Origin: Pyxicephalus adspersus | Lineage: Eukaryota > Chordata > Amphibia > Anura > Pyxicephalidae | Direction: 5' to 3' | DNA length: 64,000 bases | Assembly: GCF_032062135.1 (NCBI RefSeq) | Contig: NC_092868.1 | Location: forward strand, 50,201,163-50,265,162 | Shown here: positions 10,812 to 23,238 of the stretch, in pieces | Layout: the number at the start of each line of letters is the position of its first letter | Position numbering within the stretch: the stretch's first letter is position 1 | Notes under the pieces: generated by a model | Seen by the model: the letters and a program-made list of their open reading frames with translations, nothing else | Databases searched by the model: none | Told to the model about the DNA's origin: nothing | Program-made: the position numbers and the translations under genes

Positions 10812-12915
10812 ATGGCTCCTTGTAACAGGATTGAGGAGTTGGATAACAATATGGGCAGAGAGATGAGAAAGGTAAGAGACTTTGTTATTTAGTAAAAAAG
10901 CCAAAAAAGTTAAAAAAAAGTTTTTTTTAGCTTTTTTGGCATTTTATATTTTTATACTATTATTTTCATATATACTATATATGAATCAGACCTGCTTTGG
11001 GATTAAGTGATCCCGCGTGTCTCCCCGTGGTTGGCATCTTCCCAACCATTGGTCTCTCGGACTACAGTGTTGGTTCTTGAAGAACCAGCGTCTACAAATT
11101 TGACAGCTGACTGGTACCAGTTTGCCACCCCCATTCCTTCTCCATGGAGCTGCCGCAAGGAAAAGCTACATATAGCGTCTCCCCAAAGACAGCGGTTCCA
11201 TGGCATAAGGAAGCAAAAAATGCATCACAACTTTATGGCATAGTTTTATGCTAATATTTTTATATCACAAAGTTTTAGCTGGGTTAGTTCAATTATACTT
11301 GTGGCAAATATTTACTTTTATTTCATGCAAAAGTTCTATTTTTTAAGTTCCTGTTATATTTTTATTAGTTATTTTTTCAATGTTTTGTTTGGCTGCAGGA
11401 AAATACAAACTTTTTAATTTAAAAACCATAATACATAGAATAAAAGACTTTAGTTGTTTAGCTTTAGTGAGTTGTAGAGGACAGGGTAGCTTTTGGTAGA
11501 CAAACAAGTGTATTTTGGATGACATAATGTTCTTATAGTTTAACTGGAAGTTTTATATTGCTTTGACTATGTTAGAGGCGGAAAACAAATATGGTTGAGT
11601 TATAACTGAATATACCTGGAGATTTTTGAAACTTGTAGATGCTGAACTAAAAAAATTCCCTGACATTTGCTGTAACTTTCAGTTCTTGAGTAACGGGATG
11701 GTTATAGTGGCTTGGTGGTTAGGTAACTTCATCTGATACTACTGGGACCAAACCTCAGCAATAGATGCCTGTGGTTTAGGCAATACATGCAGTGCTATGC
11801 TATGCAGGGCTCGTCTCAGGCGTTGGAGTGAGTACTTCAGGAATACCAGTTCTAGATTTGTCCTGCCTATTTCTGGCCAAACATATACTGCTAATGATGA
11901 TCAATACTGCATATTAACCATTTTCTATCCTCTTCTGATAGCTCAGAAAGCCTGCTATTGAGAAAATGAGGCGAGATCGCATTAACAGCAGCATTGAGCA
12001 GTTGCGTCTCTTACTGGAGAAAGAAATTGAAAAACATGAATTGCCCACCAAACCTGAGAAAGCCGACATATTGGAAATGACCGTCAATTTCCTAAGAAAG
12101 CAGCTCCACAAGGCAACTAAAGGTAAGTTATCAAAATTATTTTGCTTAGCCAACTTTTTTGAAAGCCACAAACTAGTTCCTACTTTTCAGAATGATCCCC
12201 GATTACCATTTTTCCTCCAGTTGGCCTCACCAAATTCTAAATGAAAAGAAAGGGTATCTTAGATTTTTTTTATTACAGCCATATGCCTTTTTTTTGTACT
12301 TGAAGCATGAACCTACCTATGGTATTGCTAAGATATGGAGTTATTATCTAGTGTCATACCTAAATATTTGGTTCTTCTGGTTCCAAATTTTTGAAATATG
12401 GTTTAGAATCCTGACTTTACCGAGAAGTTTTATAAAAATAAAAATAGTTACATATATATCTTTTTGTAAAAAACAGTCCTGCCATGGCCTTTAATTTATC
12501 TGCATGTCTATATATTGTGTGCAAGACCAAAGCAAGTGATTGATTGGTTTGCTTTCTGGGACACCCAATTTTACAAACATAATTTTGAAAAATCCTCCCC
12601 AGCCGTTACCCCCCATTCCATTCCAAGAATTATATAACATTTTGTAGAATGTTTCATTTCCATAATACTAATGATCTCTCTGTTTCTTCATTTACAGCAA
12701 TGTCTCCCAGCAAACCAGCTTTCCCATCATCACCGAATAAAGCAACCATTCCGCCAAACAACAAATACACTGCTACACAAAAAGATTGCTGGAGCGACCC
12801 CAAAAAATTAAACTCTACAAAAGATAACGTCTACCATTCCCTAGCTACCTTGAACCAAGGAATCAAACAGGCAGTGCAGGCCTGCAGTGCAGCAGATCTG
12901 TGGAGGCCATGGTGA
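10812..12915 (+). CDS. hes5: Hes5-like bHLH-WRPW transcriptional repressor, no clear Orange domain
   Basis: Three coding exons: 10812-10871, 11942-12122 and 12698-12915. They give 152 residues, against 166 for human HES5. Junctions are AAAG|GTAAGA, GATAG|CTCAGA, AAAG|GTAAGT and TACAG|CAATG. Exon 1 has exactly 20 codons starting MAPC, like the HES5 N-terminus. Exon 2 encodes the bHLH (residues about 21-80). It includes RKPAIEKMRRDRIN with the Hes-type proline in the basic region, and KADILEMTVNFL in helix 2. Exon 3 ends in WRPW, the Groucho/TLE-binding tetrapeptide, directly before the stop. What is missing is the Orange domain: residues 81-148 show no counterpart of the GY..CL.EA..FL pattern, and no alternative exon for it is visible in the 575-bp intron. 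The family dimerises, binds N/E-box DNA in the nucleus and represses neurogenic genes downstream of Notch. The exact paralogue among frog hes5 copies is not determinable here. Confidence 0.9.
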
Positions 12916-13735
12916 ACAATATGGCGGCTCTTTGACCTTTTTGTGTGCATTGGGCAACTGATATGGACTCACAAAGAACTGCAAAAATATATAGACTAGA
13001 AAATATTTACATTTGAAGTCTTCCAAGACAGCAAAATATTTTTTCATTAGAAATTTATTATATTTATGTATTATTGGGCTTTATTTATCAGTGCCTTTCA
13101 CACAAGGACAGAGTTGTGCGCTATACACACTAATTATTTTGGAAATTTTGAAGACATTGAAACCAAGAATTCGAGCCACCTGTGTTTGAGAAACATAGCT
13201 GGGTCCTTGTGTTTTAAAGTGTCTTAAAATTGTCTACATGACCACCAGCAACCAATCAACTTAAAACAATATAAGCTGCTTTAACAATTGACTGCCGGGG
13301 GTTACTGGACAATTAATGATTTTGTATACTGCTGCCAAACAAGCATCATGGTCTAACATAGACATTACTTCCTTTATTGTTTGAGCTGAAATGTTACTCA
13401 GATGTTAATTCAGAAAACAAACTGATGCTTTTGGGCACCTGCTTCAATCCCAAACATGTTTTGTATGCAAACTTTCATTCTTTGCTATGTTTTGGGTAAA
13501 CAAAAAGGACTTTTGTGTTTTTTTGACATGTAAATAGAGCCATTTCCCTTCTAAGAAGGACAGCATTGCTCTTACTCATGTCCAACCTGCTCAACAACTT
13601 CGGCTAAAGTTTTGAAATTGAAAGTTCTTTTCTGTGAAAAGTGTTTTAGTTCTACTCAAAATATGTTTTTTTATTGTATGTTTTTGTTCTGCATCTTTGC
13701 ACCTTTTTGATGGTAATATATACAAAGAGTCTATG

Positions 13736-13741
13736 AATAAA
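13736..13741 (+). terminator. Polyadenylation signal, hes5-like gene 1
   Basis: AATAAA about 820 bp after the stop codon. The stretch 12916-13735 is therefore read as 3' UTR; it has no competing gene or repeat. It is the first strong canonical signal I see after the stop. Confidence 0.6.
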
Positions 13742-14084
13742 TACATTTTGAAAAAAGAATTTGGGATTAATGGTGTTATTTAAGAATATGATTTGCAATA
13801 ATAATCAAAAATATGAGGCAAAAATTATATATGTAATGTATGTCATCATTTTGTTTTGCTTGCAAAGGAATAATTTCTTTTGCTATGTGATTACCCTGTA
13901 TTCCTTTAATAATTCAACCCTATTATCCAGGTCAGGTCACAGATCATGACAATTCATGGTTCAGTCTAGGATGAACCTCTTTTTTGATGTTTTTCTTTTT
14001 AGGGGTTTCCAAAGTAATTTTAGACCAAATGGGGCAACAAAATCTCTTCATAACTGATAATTAATCAGATATCATTATCCTAAA

Positions 14085-14760
14085 GCTAAACTAAACTGAA
14101 AAATAAAAAAATCCCATTTACCTTTAATTTAGAAGATCCTTCGATCGCGCTGGAGAATTCCTCGATTGGGTCCTGTGCCGTCCTGGAATTCTTCCCGTCC
14201 TGGCATGGAGGAAGTGCCAGGGATGGCCATTTTCAGCCTTGCCAGGTGCAAGACCTGCTCACTACACATGCATTAGGATACGTACACACGTGCAAAAATT
14301 ATCGTTAGAAACTAATGATTAATGACCGATCGTCTGATTACTGTTAACAAAAAAAGTGCACAGGGATGCCGATGAATAAGGAATGCCGCTGAAAACATAC
14401 GGTCGTTCAGTGATCGTGGATTGTTCTGCGATACACTTCCTGTCACTTCCTGCATCATTCAAACGATCGTATCTAGTGTGTGTACATTATTGGTGTATTA
14501 TATTTGAACGATCGTATCATTACAGCATGTACAGAATTATGCACTATATGAATGTTCATCATTGTTTATCGGTCGTTAATCATTTGTTTTCTAGCGATAA
14601 TTATTGCACATGTGTATGTGGCCTTAGATCAGCATCTCTTTCCCCCCAGTGAAGGAAAATGCCCCTTCTACGCATGCCCAAGATCAGGCATGCGCAGAAG
14701 GAGCAGTCAAGAGCCTCCCGGGATGCATGACGTAGGTATCCTGGAGGCTCTGACACGTCA
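14085..14760. mobile_element. Older MITE (family D) split by a nested insertion
   Basis: The left part (14085-14275) starts CTAAACTAAACTGAAAAAT with ACCTTTAATTTAGAAGATCC. The right part (14627-14760) holds CATGCCCAAGATC and GCATGCGCAGAAGGAGCA. The same order is seen unbroken at 45263-45742. Between the halves sits the family B MITE at 14276-14623 with its TTA duplication, so this element is the older one. Confidence 0.65.
14276..14623. mobile_element. PIF/Harbinger-like MITE, family B
   Basis: About 348 bp, from GGATACGTACACACGTGC to TGTGTATGTGGCC, flanked on both sides by TTA (14273-14275 and 14624-14626). The interior has TTAACAAAAAAAGTGCAC and GTGGATTGTTCTGCGATACA, shared with the copies at 16513, 18069 and 23239. 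The 3-bp TWA duplication fits PIF/Harbinger. Non-autonomous, no transposase. Confidence 0.85.
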
Positions 14761-15069
14761 GATGATTTTCATCCTCGCCTCAGGGCTAGTATCGGACTAG
14801 AATCTGACATGTGTACAGTGGCTGTCCGACGTCGTTCATGAATCCGTCCTAGCAGATCCACGAACAATGAAAGACGAACGACTACAATGCAAGTGAAGGA
14901 CAGAGAGCACAGCGGGGTGCTGCTCGCTCATTCTCCCCCTCTGCTCTCTATAGAGCAGAACGGCACTGTATGTACAGCGCTAATTCATGCATCTCTCAGT
15001 CTTTTCTTGTTGGAAAGGATTGTGAAAGATCCTTTCCAACAACAAAAATCTAACGTGTGTGCATAAGTC
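14751..15069. mobile_element. PIF/Harbinger-like MITE, family A, worn ends
   Basis: Resembles the 1594 and 30672 copies: CAGATGATTTTCATCC, CAGGGCTAGTATCGGAC, AAGTGAAGGACAGAGAGC and GAAAGATCCTTTCCAAC, in that order. The outermost inverted repeats are eroded and no target duplication is seen. The limits are approximate. Confidence 0.65.
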
Positions 15070-15180
15070 AGACTATCCAACCATAACCATGATATTCCCT
15101 ATATATGACATTGGATCAAAAAAAACCTAATGACTTCTAACTTCTCTTGACAGACCACTAGAAAGATCATTACTGTGTGA

Positions 15181-15511
15181 AGCTGCGTACACACCTGCAA
15201 TTTTTCTCGTTGGAAAGGATCTTTCACGATCCTTTCCAACGAGAAAAGACTGCACGATGCATGAACGATGCTGTACATACAGCACCGTTCATGCTCTATG
15301 GAGAGGGGAGGGGGAGAGCGACGGAGCGGCACCCTGCTGCGCGCTCTCCCCTTCCCTTTCATTAGGATCGGTCGTCGTCCATCGTCCATGGATCCGCCAG
15401 GACGGTCGTCGGACGATGGACGACGACCGACTGTACACACGGCAGATTTTCGCCCGATAATTGGCCGATACCGATTATCGGGCGAGAAAAATTTGCCGTG
15501 TGTACGCAGCT
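15181..15511. mobile_element. PIF/Harbinger-like MITE, family A
   Basis: Starts AGCTGCGTACACACCTGC and ends GTGTGTACGCAGCT, flanked by TGA on the left and TTA on the right. The inside is GC-rich and strongly self-complementary, with GGAAAGGATC..GATCCTTTCCAACGAGAA and a GGACGATGGACGACGACC dyad. Several overlapping open frames on both strands here come from the palindrome and are not genes. Confidence 0.85.
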
Positions 15512-15514
15512 TTA

Positions 15515-16512
15515 CTTTGTTTGTTTTAATCAGTGTCAGTTATTTGGTGTACATCTTTTCAGTTTCCAATGTCAGTGAATAACACACTTGCATAGGATGA
15601 GACTTTTTTTTTGCTTTGTTCATTATTCTAACTCTTTTTTTTTTGCTTGACCAGCATTGTCATCCAATCAATAATTTCGTTCTGGGATGTATTTGTACAC
15701 TATGCACTTTGAAGTACTAGGGGATTACAATGTTTAGTATAAAACACGTGAATGAATATCTATTGTAATTCTATTTACTGCACTCTCCTTTATTGTGTAT
15801 TTTTATGTGAGTTTTAGACTTATCTTAGGTGATTTAGCATATATATATCAATGTTTTATTGTTCCATAGAAGAAATGTGTATTCCGGAGCTTTCCAGTTG
15901 GCCATGGATACCTATGACATCAGCAGTAAACATAAAATAACATTCCCCATCCGACACTATAGTTTTGGTCAAATTTAGCATTGTGTACATGTGTAAGCAT
16001 AAATGTGCTTGATATACACCTTTAAAGGGCGAACATTTGGGAAAATAAACTCAACTCCACAGGGGACACCAATGGAAAATGCTTTGAAGATGTAATTTAC
16101 ATTTTGGCTCAAGAAAGCCGAATGTGGCAAAAATGTTTTGCATTATAGAAACTGTATAAGGTCAAAGTCTAAGATCTTTATATTTAGTACATCAATTCCG
16201 ATTTTTTAGAATATTATTAACATTTTCAGGAAGGCCACATCCAGAAAAAGTGAGGATTACAGGGCCTGGGACAAAACTGTTCCTATAGTTTTGAAATCAC
16301 TCTTTGAGTTTTAGAAGACAATGTTGGCCAGCGTGCTGTTACCTTGAAAAACATCAGCTGGGTGTGATCTCCAAAATTACTGGAATTAATTTTTATTGTA
16401 TAGGTGTTTGCGTTTAGATCAATTATCAATGTCAACTTGCCGCTCAATGCCCTACTTTTATTGCTATGGAGTTACTATTGTGTTTTATTGGTTGGAGCTG
16501 GGGTTACTTTAA
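15515..16512. other. Intergenic, no gene recognised
   Basis: AT-rich, no exon-like frames and no repeat recognised. Confidence 0.4.
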
Positions 16513-16862
16513 GGCTACGTACACACGTGTAATAATTATCCTTGGAAACGAACGACTAACAACCGTTCCTCCAATAATTGTTAACAAAAAAGTGCACAAC
16601 GACTGGCCAACGACGCTGCTGAACGAGAAATGTCGCTGGGAATGAACGACGGTCCCGGCAGATCTGATTGGGCGACGATCATTTGCTATCTATTGTGTGT
16701 ACGGTCATGTAGTGATCGTGGATTGATCTGCGGTACACTTTCTCCCATACATGTCACATCATTCACGATCGTATCTAGCATGTGTACACTATTGGTGGAT
16801 TATATTTGAACAATCGTATCGTTACAGCCTGTACAGAATTGTGCACTATACAATACTATACA
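16513..16862. mobile_element. Family B MITE, right end lost
   Basis: Begins GGCTACGTACACACGTG after TAA (16510-16512). It carries TTAACAAAAAAGTGCACAAC and GTGATCGTGGATTGATCTGC. The copy fades out near 16862, before the expected right inverted repeat, so it is truncated. Confidence 0.75.
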
Positions 16863-17312
16863 ATAGCTGACTTTAGATTCTCCATAATGCATATGTTTTT
16901 TTTTACAATGAATCTAATTTTTCAGAGAGGCAAAGAAGCAATAGTTGCAAGGCAGTGCAATAGGCAAAGGCAGTGCAATGCTAATGGTGCCATGCTCCCC
17001 TAAACCTGTTTCATTTTATATTTCTACCTAGAGCTCCAGATTAAACCTTCCCAATTGTCCACCTGCCAAAACCCCTCTGGCAGTATATTTTTTTTTAATA
17101 TTATATTTTTAAGATGTCAATGTTGTGATGTAATGAGACCATTTTTGGGTCTTCTGTGAGTCATTAACACAGAACACTTTTTAGTGAAAGCCCATCATTG
17201 CACAGAACAGTATCAAAAAGGAGGTACTGCTAATTTTTAATACTGCCTTTGGAACATTACAAAAATAAATGGGCGTTGAAGTATTTCATTATTCTGGAAA
17301 CCTGCAACCTAA

Positions 17313-17720
17313 GGCTTAGTCTACACGGATGTTTTCCCCAGCGTTTAACCTGAGGCTTTTAAAGCCCATGTTTGAAATCCCCATGCATTTTAATGGACTA
17401 ATCTACACCAGGACGTTTCCTTGAGGCACGTTTAGGAGCTTTATCCTTAACGTTGCTTGCAACGTTTAAAAAATGAAAACGCTGGGTAGACGCCCGGAAC
17501 GCAGGTAAACGCTTCCATTGATTTCAATGGGACGTTTTCCTGCATTTTTAAGCACTTAAACGCGTTAAAGACGCGGGAAAACCCGGTAAGAACGTGGCAT
17601 AGGCGTTTTCCAACATTTTAAAGGCAAGCTTTAATACGCTAAAAAAAGTGCATAAAAACGCATATAAACGCAACAGTAATGTTTACATGCGTTTTTAAAA
17701 ATGTCAGTGCAGACCCAGCC
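17313..17720. mobile_element. MITE rich in GCGTTT/AAACGC, family E
   Basis: Runs from GGCTTAGTCTACACGG to GTGCAGACCCAGCC, an imperfect inverted repeat, with TAA before it and ATAA after. The interior repeats AACGC/GCGTTT motifs many times on both strands. It resembles a distinct Harbinger-like MITE with ends similar to families A and B. Confidence 0.7.
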
Positions 17721-18068
17721 ATAATTAAAGATAAAGGATAGAAAACAATATTATTGTATGGCAATTGGCTGTCTGTTGTTTCAGTTTCCTACAATGCAAA
17801 GGTAGAAAGTAGGAACATTTTCCCGCATAACAAAACAAACAAATGGTAGTACAGGGTGCAGACAGATGTATCCACTGATCAGTGCATTGTTTAAAGTGAA
17901 TCTGTCAGAGTATGCAAAGTCAAGTTTCAAGTCAAGTTGTTTTAATCCCCATAGGGGGGTCATTATTCAATGTATACAACACACCTACTGTTGAGTGAAG
18001 TGGCCTTTAAGTTGGTTTTAGGTATTGTGTATGGATGTGTGTTCTACGGATCTCTGATCATTGAGTGG

Positions 18069-18511
18069 GGCTACGTACACACATGCAATACTTATCATTG
18101 GAAACAAACGAGTAACGTCTGATCGGCCGATAATCGTTAATAAAAAAAGTGCACAACAACTGGCCAACGATGCAGATGAACAAGGAATGTCGCTGGAAAT
18201 GAACGACCGTACCAGTGGATCTGATTGTGCGACGATCGTTCACCATCTATTGTGTGTACGGTCGTGTAGTGATCGTGGATTGTTCTGCGGTACACTTTGT
18301 CCTTTACATGTCACTTCCTGCATCATTCACAATCGTATCTAGCGTATGTAAACTATTGGTGGATTATATTTGATTGATCGTATCGTTACAGCATGTACAG
18401 AGTTGTGGACAATACGATAGTTCAAAATAATCACAAATATTCGTTGATCGGATGTTAACCGTTCGTTTTCTTATTGCACGTGTTTCAATTATTGCGAGTG
18501 TGTACATAGCC
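18069..18511. mobile_element. PIF/Harbinger-like MITE, family B
   Basis: Runs from GGCTACGTACACACATGC to GTGTGTACATAGCC, 443 bp, the longest family B copy. It shares TAAAAAAAGTGCACAAC and GTGATCGTGGATTGTTCTGC with the others. The flanks TGG and TGA are decayed target sites. Confidence 0.8.
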
Positions 18512-20519
18512 TGACAGTGTGGTATGGTCATGTATGCGGAATTAAACACTGGATGTCAGCACACTGGCCATTGTCTGTATGTCTTGGGAACTCCTAATGA
18601 TAGTCATTGTTGTTATATTCAAGGTCTCTGAGTATTGGATCTGCATGGAAGATTTAAAAGAGTAAATCTGATCCATAATAGTGCAATACCATGAAGGTCT
18701 GCTGAAAAGTTGTGATCAACCAAAATATTTATATTGAGGATAAAGCTTGGATTTCATTCATTACTAAAATAAATATTTCATGTATAGTGGTGAATCTGAG
18801 TTAAACCAATTGAATGATGATGCATTGGTTGGCAATGTCAGATATGCCCTGGGCACAGAGCTTCCACTGCTGAAAGCAATATTCTACCCTGAAATCCTTG
18901 CCTTCCATTAACATATTTCAGCAAACCTGGAATGCATTTCTTAAAATCCATTTGCTATTAGTTGGCATATTTTTTAATTCAGGACCAGATCCATTCAAGG
19001 TTTGCTGGACAATCTCATCATCCAAAATCCCAACCAAAGGATATCTTTTTTTTCCTGAAGTCTAGAGTCCCCATAGGCAGTATTGGACTAATGTATTATA
19101 TGTATTATATGTAGAATAATGCTTTGATCATTTTCATGAATTAATTAAAACTTTTTTTCTAAATAAAACACTAGAATTATAATAAGTCAGCAGCTATAGT
19201 ATTGGCTGAATATGTGTGAATTAATTCATACACTGTTGAAATTATATTATTAATATTAATAATTAGTTATAACTTTGGTTGTAGTAAATGGCAGCAATAA
19301 AATTATAAAACTGCTGCTGGTGTCATGGGTTCTTATAAATGTTTCATTTTGATTCCCAATTGGAGTTTCCAGATTACCCCCATACAATGCCTTCCCCTAA
19401 AGAGTCCTCAAATTATTTTATGCTTTCTTTAATATTATTTTATTTTTTAGATTTTTTTAGGTACATTTTATGATATCAAAGTACCACTGCTGTCTTTCCT
19501 GCAATCCGTTTCCTGGGACATTTGGAAAAATAAATGGAAAGTGATTTATTGAGATTTTCATGACCCTTATAAACCTCATAAAGTTAAAATAAAAAAAATA
19601 CTATATGTATACTATTCAGATATTCAAAAGAATTATAAAAAAATACTTTTGAATTTGTAAAATGACTTATGACATATACATCTGGTTTTATCCCAGGATC
19701 TATTAATGTATTTACACTATATCATTATTCATGAAGTTCTGAGCCCCTGTGGTCACACCTTCTGTCAGTTGGCAGTTATTTAAACATGCGGCTGTTCGGT
19801 TGGCTGTGTGTTTTGTGTTAGTATTATTCACAGTGTCTGTGTATTGAATCTGTATTGCTGACTTTATGCAGTGTGAATGTAAGGCATATTTATGTAATAC
19901 AGGAAGGAGCTATTGAAAGGATTGCAAATTGAGATCAATGACAATACTAAAATGAAGATTCCATTTGTAGGCAGGGTTGGATTTCCCACAAGGCCACCTA
20001 AGCTGCCATGGCCATTAGTGGTGGCATTAAGCCTTCACTGTTCTCAAATGCCCCCTCTGCCCCGTCTGATTAGTCCGGGGATCCTCTGCAGCCATGCAGC
20101 TCCCTTCTTTTTTGTGCAGTTTTTTGTACACCCGGAGAGAAGCCTGGGCTCCCTGCACAATCTAAAGTGTTTTGGCAGAAGCTGCAGGAGACATAGTCTC
20201 CAAACATCCTCACCTGAATGCCCCATTCTCTTCACACTTTCACTTGTTTGGGTAACATATTTGGGATCTCTGCCCACTAATCACTGCACTTGAAAGGTGG
20301 AGATAGAGCTGCTGGCAGTCAGCTTTAAGGCACCTGGATAGGGAGGATGGAGGTCATGTAATTGGGGTGCAGGTATTGGGTAAGGAACCAAGCTGGGCAG
20401 ATGTTTTTGTAAATTTTGTAAGTCAACCCATGCCTATCATGTAGAAAAAAAGAGAGGATAAAACCCAAAAAATACACTGAGGAGGAAAAAGACCATTGTG
20501 CAAGTATAAGAGAGAAGTG

Positions 20520-21660
20520 TAGGGGGTAGATGGGGTTGTAATAGTAAAGGAGGTAAAATTAGGGGGTGCAATAGTAAAGGGCAATAGACTAGAGCAGGGG
20601 TGCCCACACATTTTTGGCTTATGAGCTCATGTGCGCGGTAGAGTTTATTTTGAAAGGCAGGGCTACCTGCGTAGCCATCTACCAGTAAATCATGATCCAC
20701 CTGTTGGACACCCTTGGACTAGAGGGTGTAATAGCAAACATGGGTAATCTGAAAGAGGGTGTAATAATAAAAGGGAGGCAGACTGAGAGAAGGTATCAAT
20801 GAAGGATGTCATTTTTTTTTTTTTATCAAATCTCGCAAAATATGATCCACTAAACAAAAACCCTGGTGCTCGATAAAAAAGTGTATGTGCAAAAACACCA
20901 CACAAAAAATGTGCACTGGGGTGCTATTGTGATCCCTCCTCTAAAAAGAAAGGGCCACCCAGATTCCACCGACCCACCGGTGCACAATGCTATTGACCGG
21001 GGCTGGGTACTAAGACCATCCAGCCGAAGCTGGAATGGGCCTACTAGCCTGTCTGCCGAGATCAGACAGGTTCCTTTCTCTGAGGGCATGGCCGAAACCT
21101 ACCCACCAGATACTAGGCTGGGAGCTCTCCCGAAGAGAGATTCCCAGTAAGGAAGAGTACCTGACCATAAGGCCAAGGCACGCCACAAGACTTCAGGGAT
21201 AGCCCATAAGGGAATAGCACCCTCCATCCTCAGTGGCAACAATACCACACCAGTGTCTGTGATAAATGTAAAAATACATTAATAAATAAGTGATAAGTGC
21301 ATAACACATTGGGCAAAGGATAAAAAAAAAATGCCCATCTGCACTAGACACATGTAATGCAGAACGAAAGCGTAAAAAGCGTTAAATCAGAATGTCACGT
21401 GCCTGTGTACACATAAATCAACAGTGGGTTCACCACGGATGTAATAGATGGTGTAATAATAAAGGGGGGGAGACTACATGGGTCCAATATTAAATGTGAA
21501 TTAGGGGAGTGTAATGCTAAAGTGAAGTTGGTTAGGGCAGTATAATGGTAAAGGGGTTGACTGGGGGAAATAGACTAATTAGGGATATATTAGGGGGTGT
21601 ATTAGCAAAGGAAGTGATAGTCTATGGGGTGTAACAGTAAAGAGAGGATAGCTAAGGGCT
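20520..21660. repeat. Degenerate minisatellite with inserts
   Basis: The motif GGGGTGTAATAGTAAAGG recurs, with variation, at about 20520-20590, 20725-20790 and 21440-21640. It is interrupted by the hAT MITE at 20595-20716 and by a 600-bp GC-richer unrelated block at about 20800-21430. That block is unidentified. Its open frames (for example 20866-21150) show no known domain. Confidence 0.55.
20595..20716. mobile_element. hAT MITE with perfect 8-bp target duplication
   Basis: A 122-bp element from CAGGGGTGCCCACACATTTT to GGACACCCTTG. It is flanked on both sides by GACTAGAG (20587-20594 and 20717-20724). An 8-bp duplication and CAGGGGTG ends are diagnostic of hAT elements. No transposase. Confidence 0.9.
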
Positions 21661-22295
21661 CTATGTGGCTTGCAGCCACATTTTGCATGGGGATCTCCGT
21701 CTCCTCCACATTCATCTGCATGACAATTCAGCATGAGACTGATATCATGTTATAAAAGAAAGGTGTAAAAGCTCTGAATAGACTGATGGTCATCCATTAC
21801 CTGTCTTAAACATATACAAACATTACAATTTACATTTTCCTCTACTTGTGATCACACTGATAATATTTATATATAAACTAGTAAAGAAACAAATATATGG
21901 AATAAGTATCATAAAATATTTAGAATATAATAACCTCTTAAAAAGAAAAGATAAAACAAATATGTTTTGTAAAAGATGACATTAACAATCCTCCAAGCAT
22001 GGCCATTGTATCTTCCAGAATCCCCACCAAAGGAAATCTTTTATTGCTGAAGTCTAGCTCCCACAGACACAGCTGCAGCCAAGTTTAATAAACATACCCC
22101 CATTGTAGAGAAAGTGTGTCCATTGTGTAAATGTGTATTGTCTCCTGTGCATTGTGTGACAATGTGGTGTTTGTATGCAGCAATGCATATTGTAGGTTCA
22201 GTATTGGACTATTGTCTGTATTTATATCCCTGGTCAGTCCCACATCCCTATAATGGGGGTCTGTATGATTCTCATTGTTCCTCCTATTGTGTGCA

Positions 22296-22452
22296 CCTAC
22301 TAGATTGTAAGCTCTTCGGGGCAGGGTCCTCTCTTCCTATGTCACTGTCTGTATTCGCCTGTCATTTGCAACCCCTATTTAATGTACAGTGCTGCGTAAT
22401 ATGTTGGCACTATAAAAATCCTGTTTATTAAAAATAATAATAATAATAATGT
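22296..22452 (+). repeat. LINE 3' tail
   Basis: AGATTGTAAGCTCTTCGGGG, GTCATTTGCAACCCCTATTT and TACAGTGCTGCGTAATATG, followed by an AAT microsatellite. Same family as 49280-49690, 5'-truncated here. It lies inside one unit of the tandem array. Confidence 0.8.
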
Positions 22453-23238
22453 ATAGGGTTTTCTATATTCACACTTTCTGTGTATTACTGTACATTGATC
22501 CATCTATAGAATGACATGCACAGCCACTATAATACATGAAAGGTCTGTTCAAAAAAGAATGCAAATTAAAGGTAAATAAATAATCAAAAACTCCTTATAA
22601 ATTTCAATAAAAGGGCAATAATGCTTTTATCCTTTTCATGAATTTAATAAAACTTTTAATTGTAGCCATCTGCTAGAATTATATTAAGTGAATATAGCAG
22701 CAATGGTGAATTAATCCATATGCAACTGTCCAAATTATAATATTAATAATAACTACTTTGGTTGTAGTAAATGGCAAATGGATAAAATGATAAAACCACT
22801 TCTGATGTTTTGGGCTCCTATTAATGTTTCACTTTAATTACCAACACCAGGATTCCAGTTTACCCCCATACAAAATGCCTACCTCTAAATACTCCACCAG
22901 CATTATTTAATCCTCTTTTTATTATTATTATTATTATTATTATATTTTTAAGATATCTTTATGCACATTTTAGGAGATCTGCAATCCCTTAAAATATATT
23001 GAAACTATCATGAAAGATTTTACCCCATGAAGTTACCAGAGAGAAACTATATGTATAATACTCAGATATTCAAAATTTTTAAATATTATTAAATTTGTAA
23101 AATGACAATCCCAGAATCTATTAATTTATTTACACAACATCATTATTCATGAAGTTCAGTATTGTGTTCATTATTCATGAAGTTCAGTATTGTGTTATTA
23201 TTATTTACAATCTCTGCGTATTGGATCTGTATGGCTAA

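Noticed and set aside
15099..15582. Overlapping frames of about 100 codons on both strands
   Set aside because: They lie over a GC-rich palindromic MITE. Inverted repeats produce mirrored open frames by chance.
20866..21150. 94-codon frame in a GC-richer block
   Set aside because: No domain, no start context and no splice structure. The block is more likely an inserted repeat.
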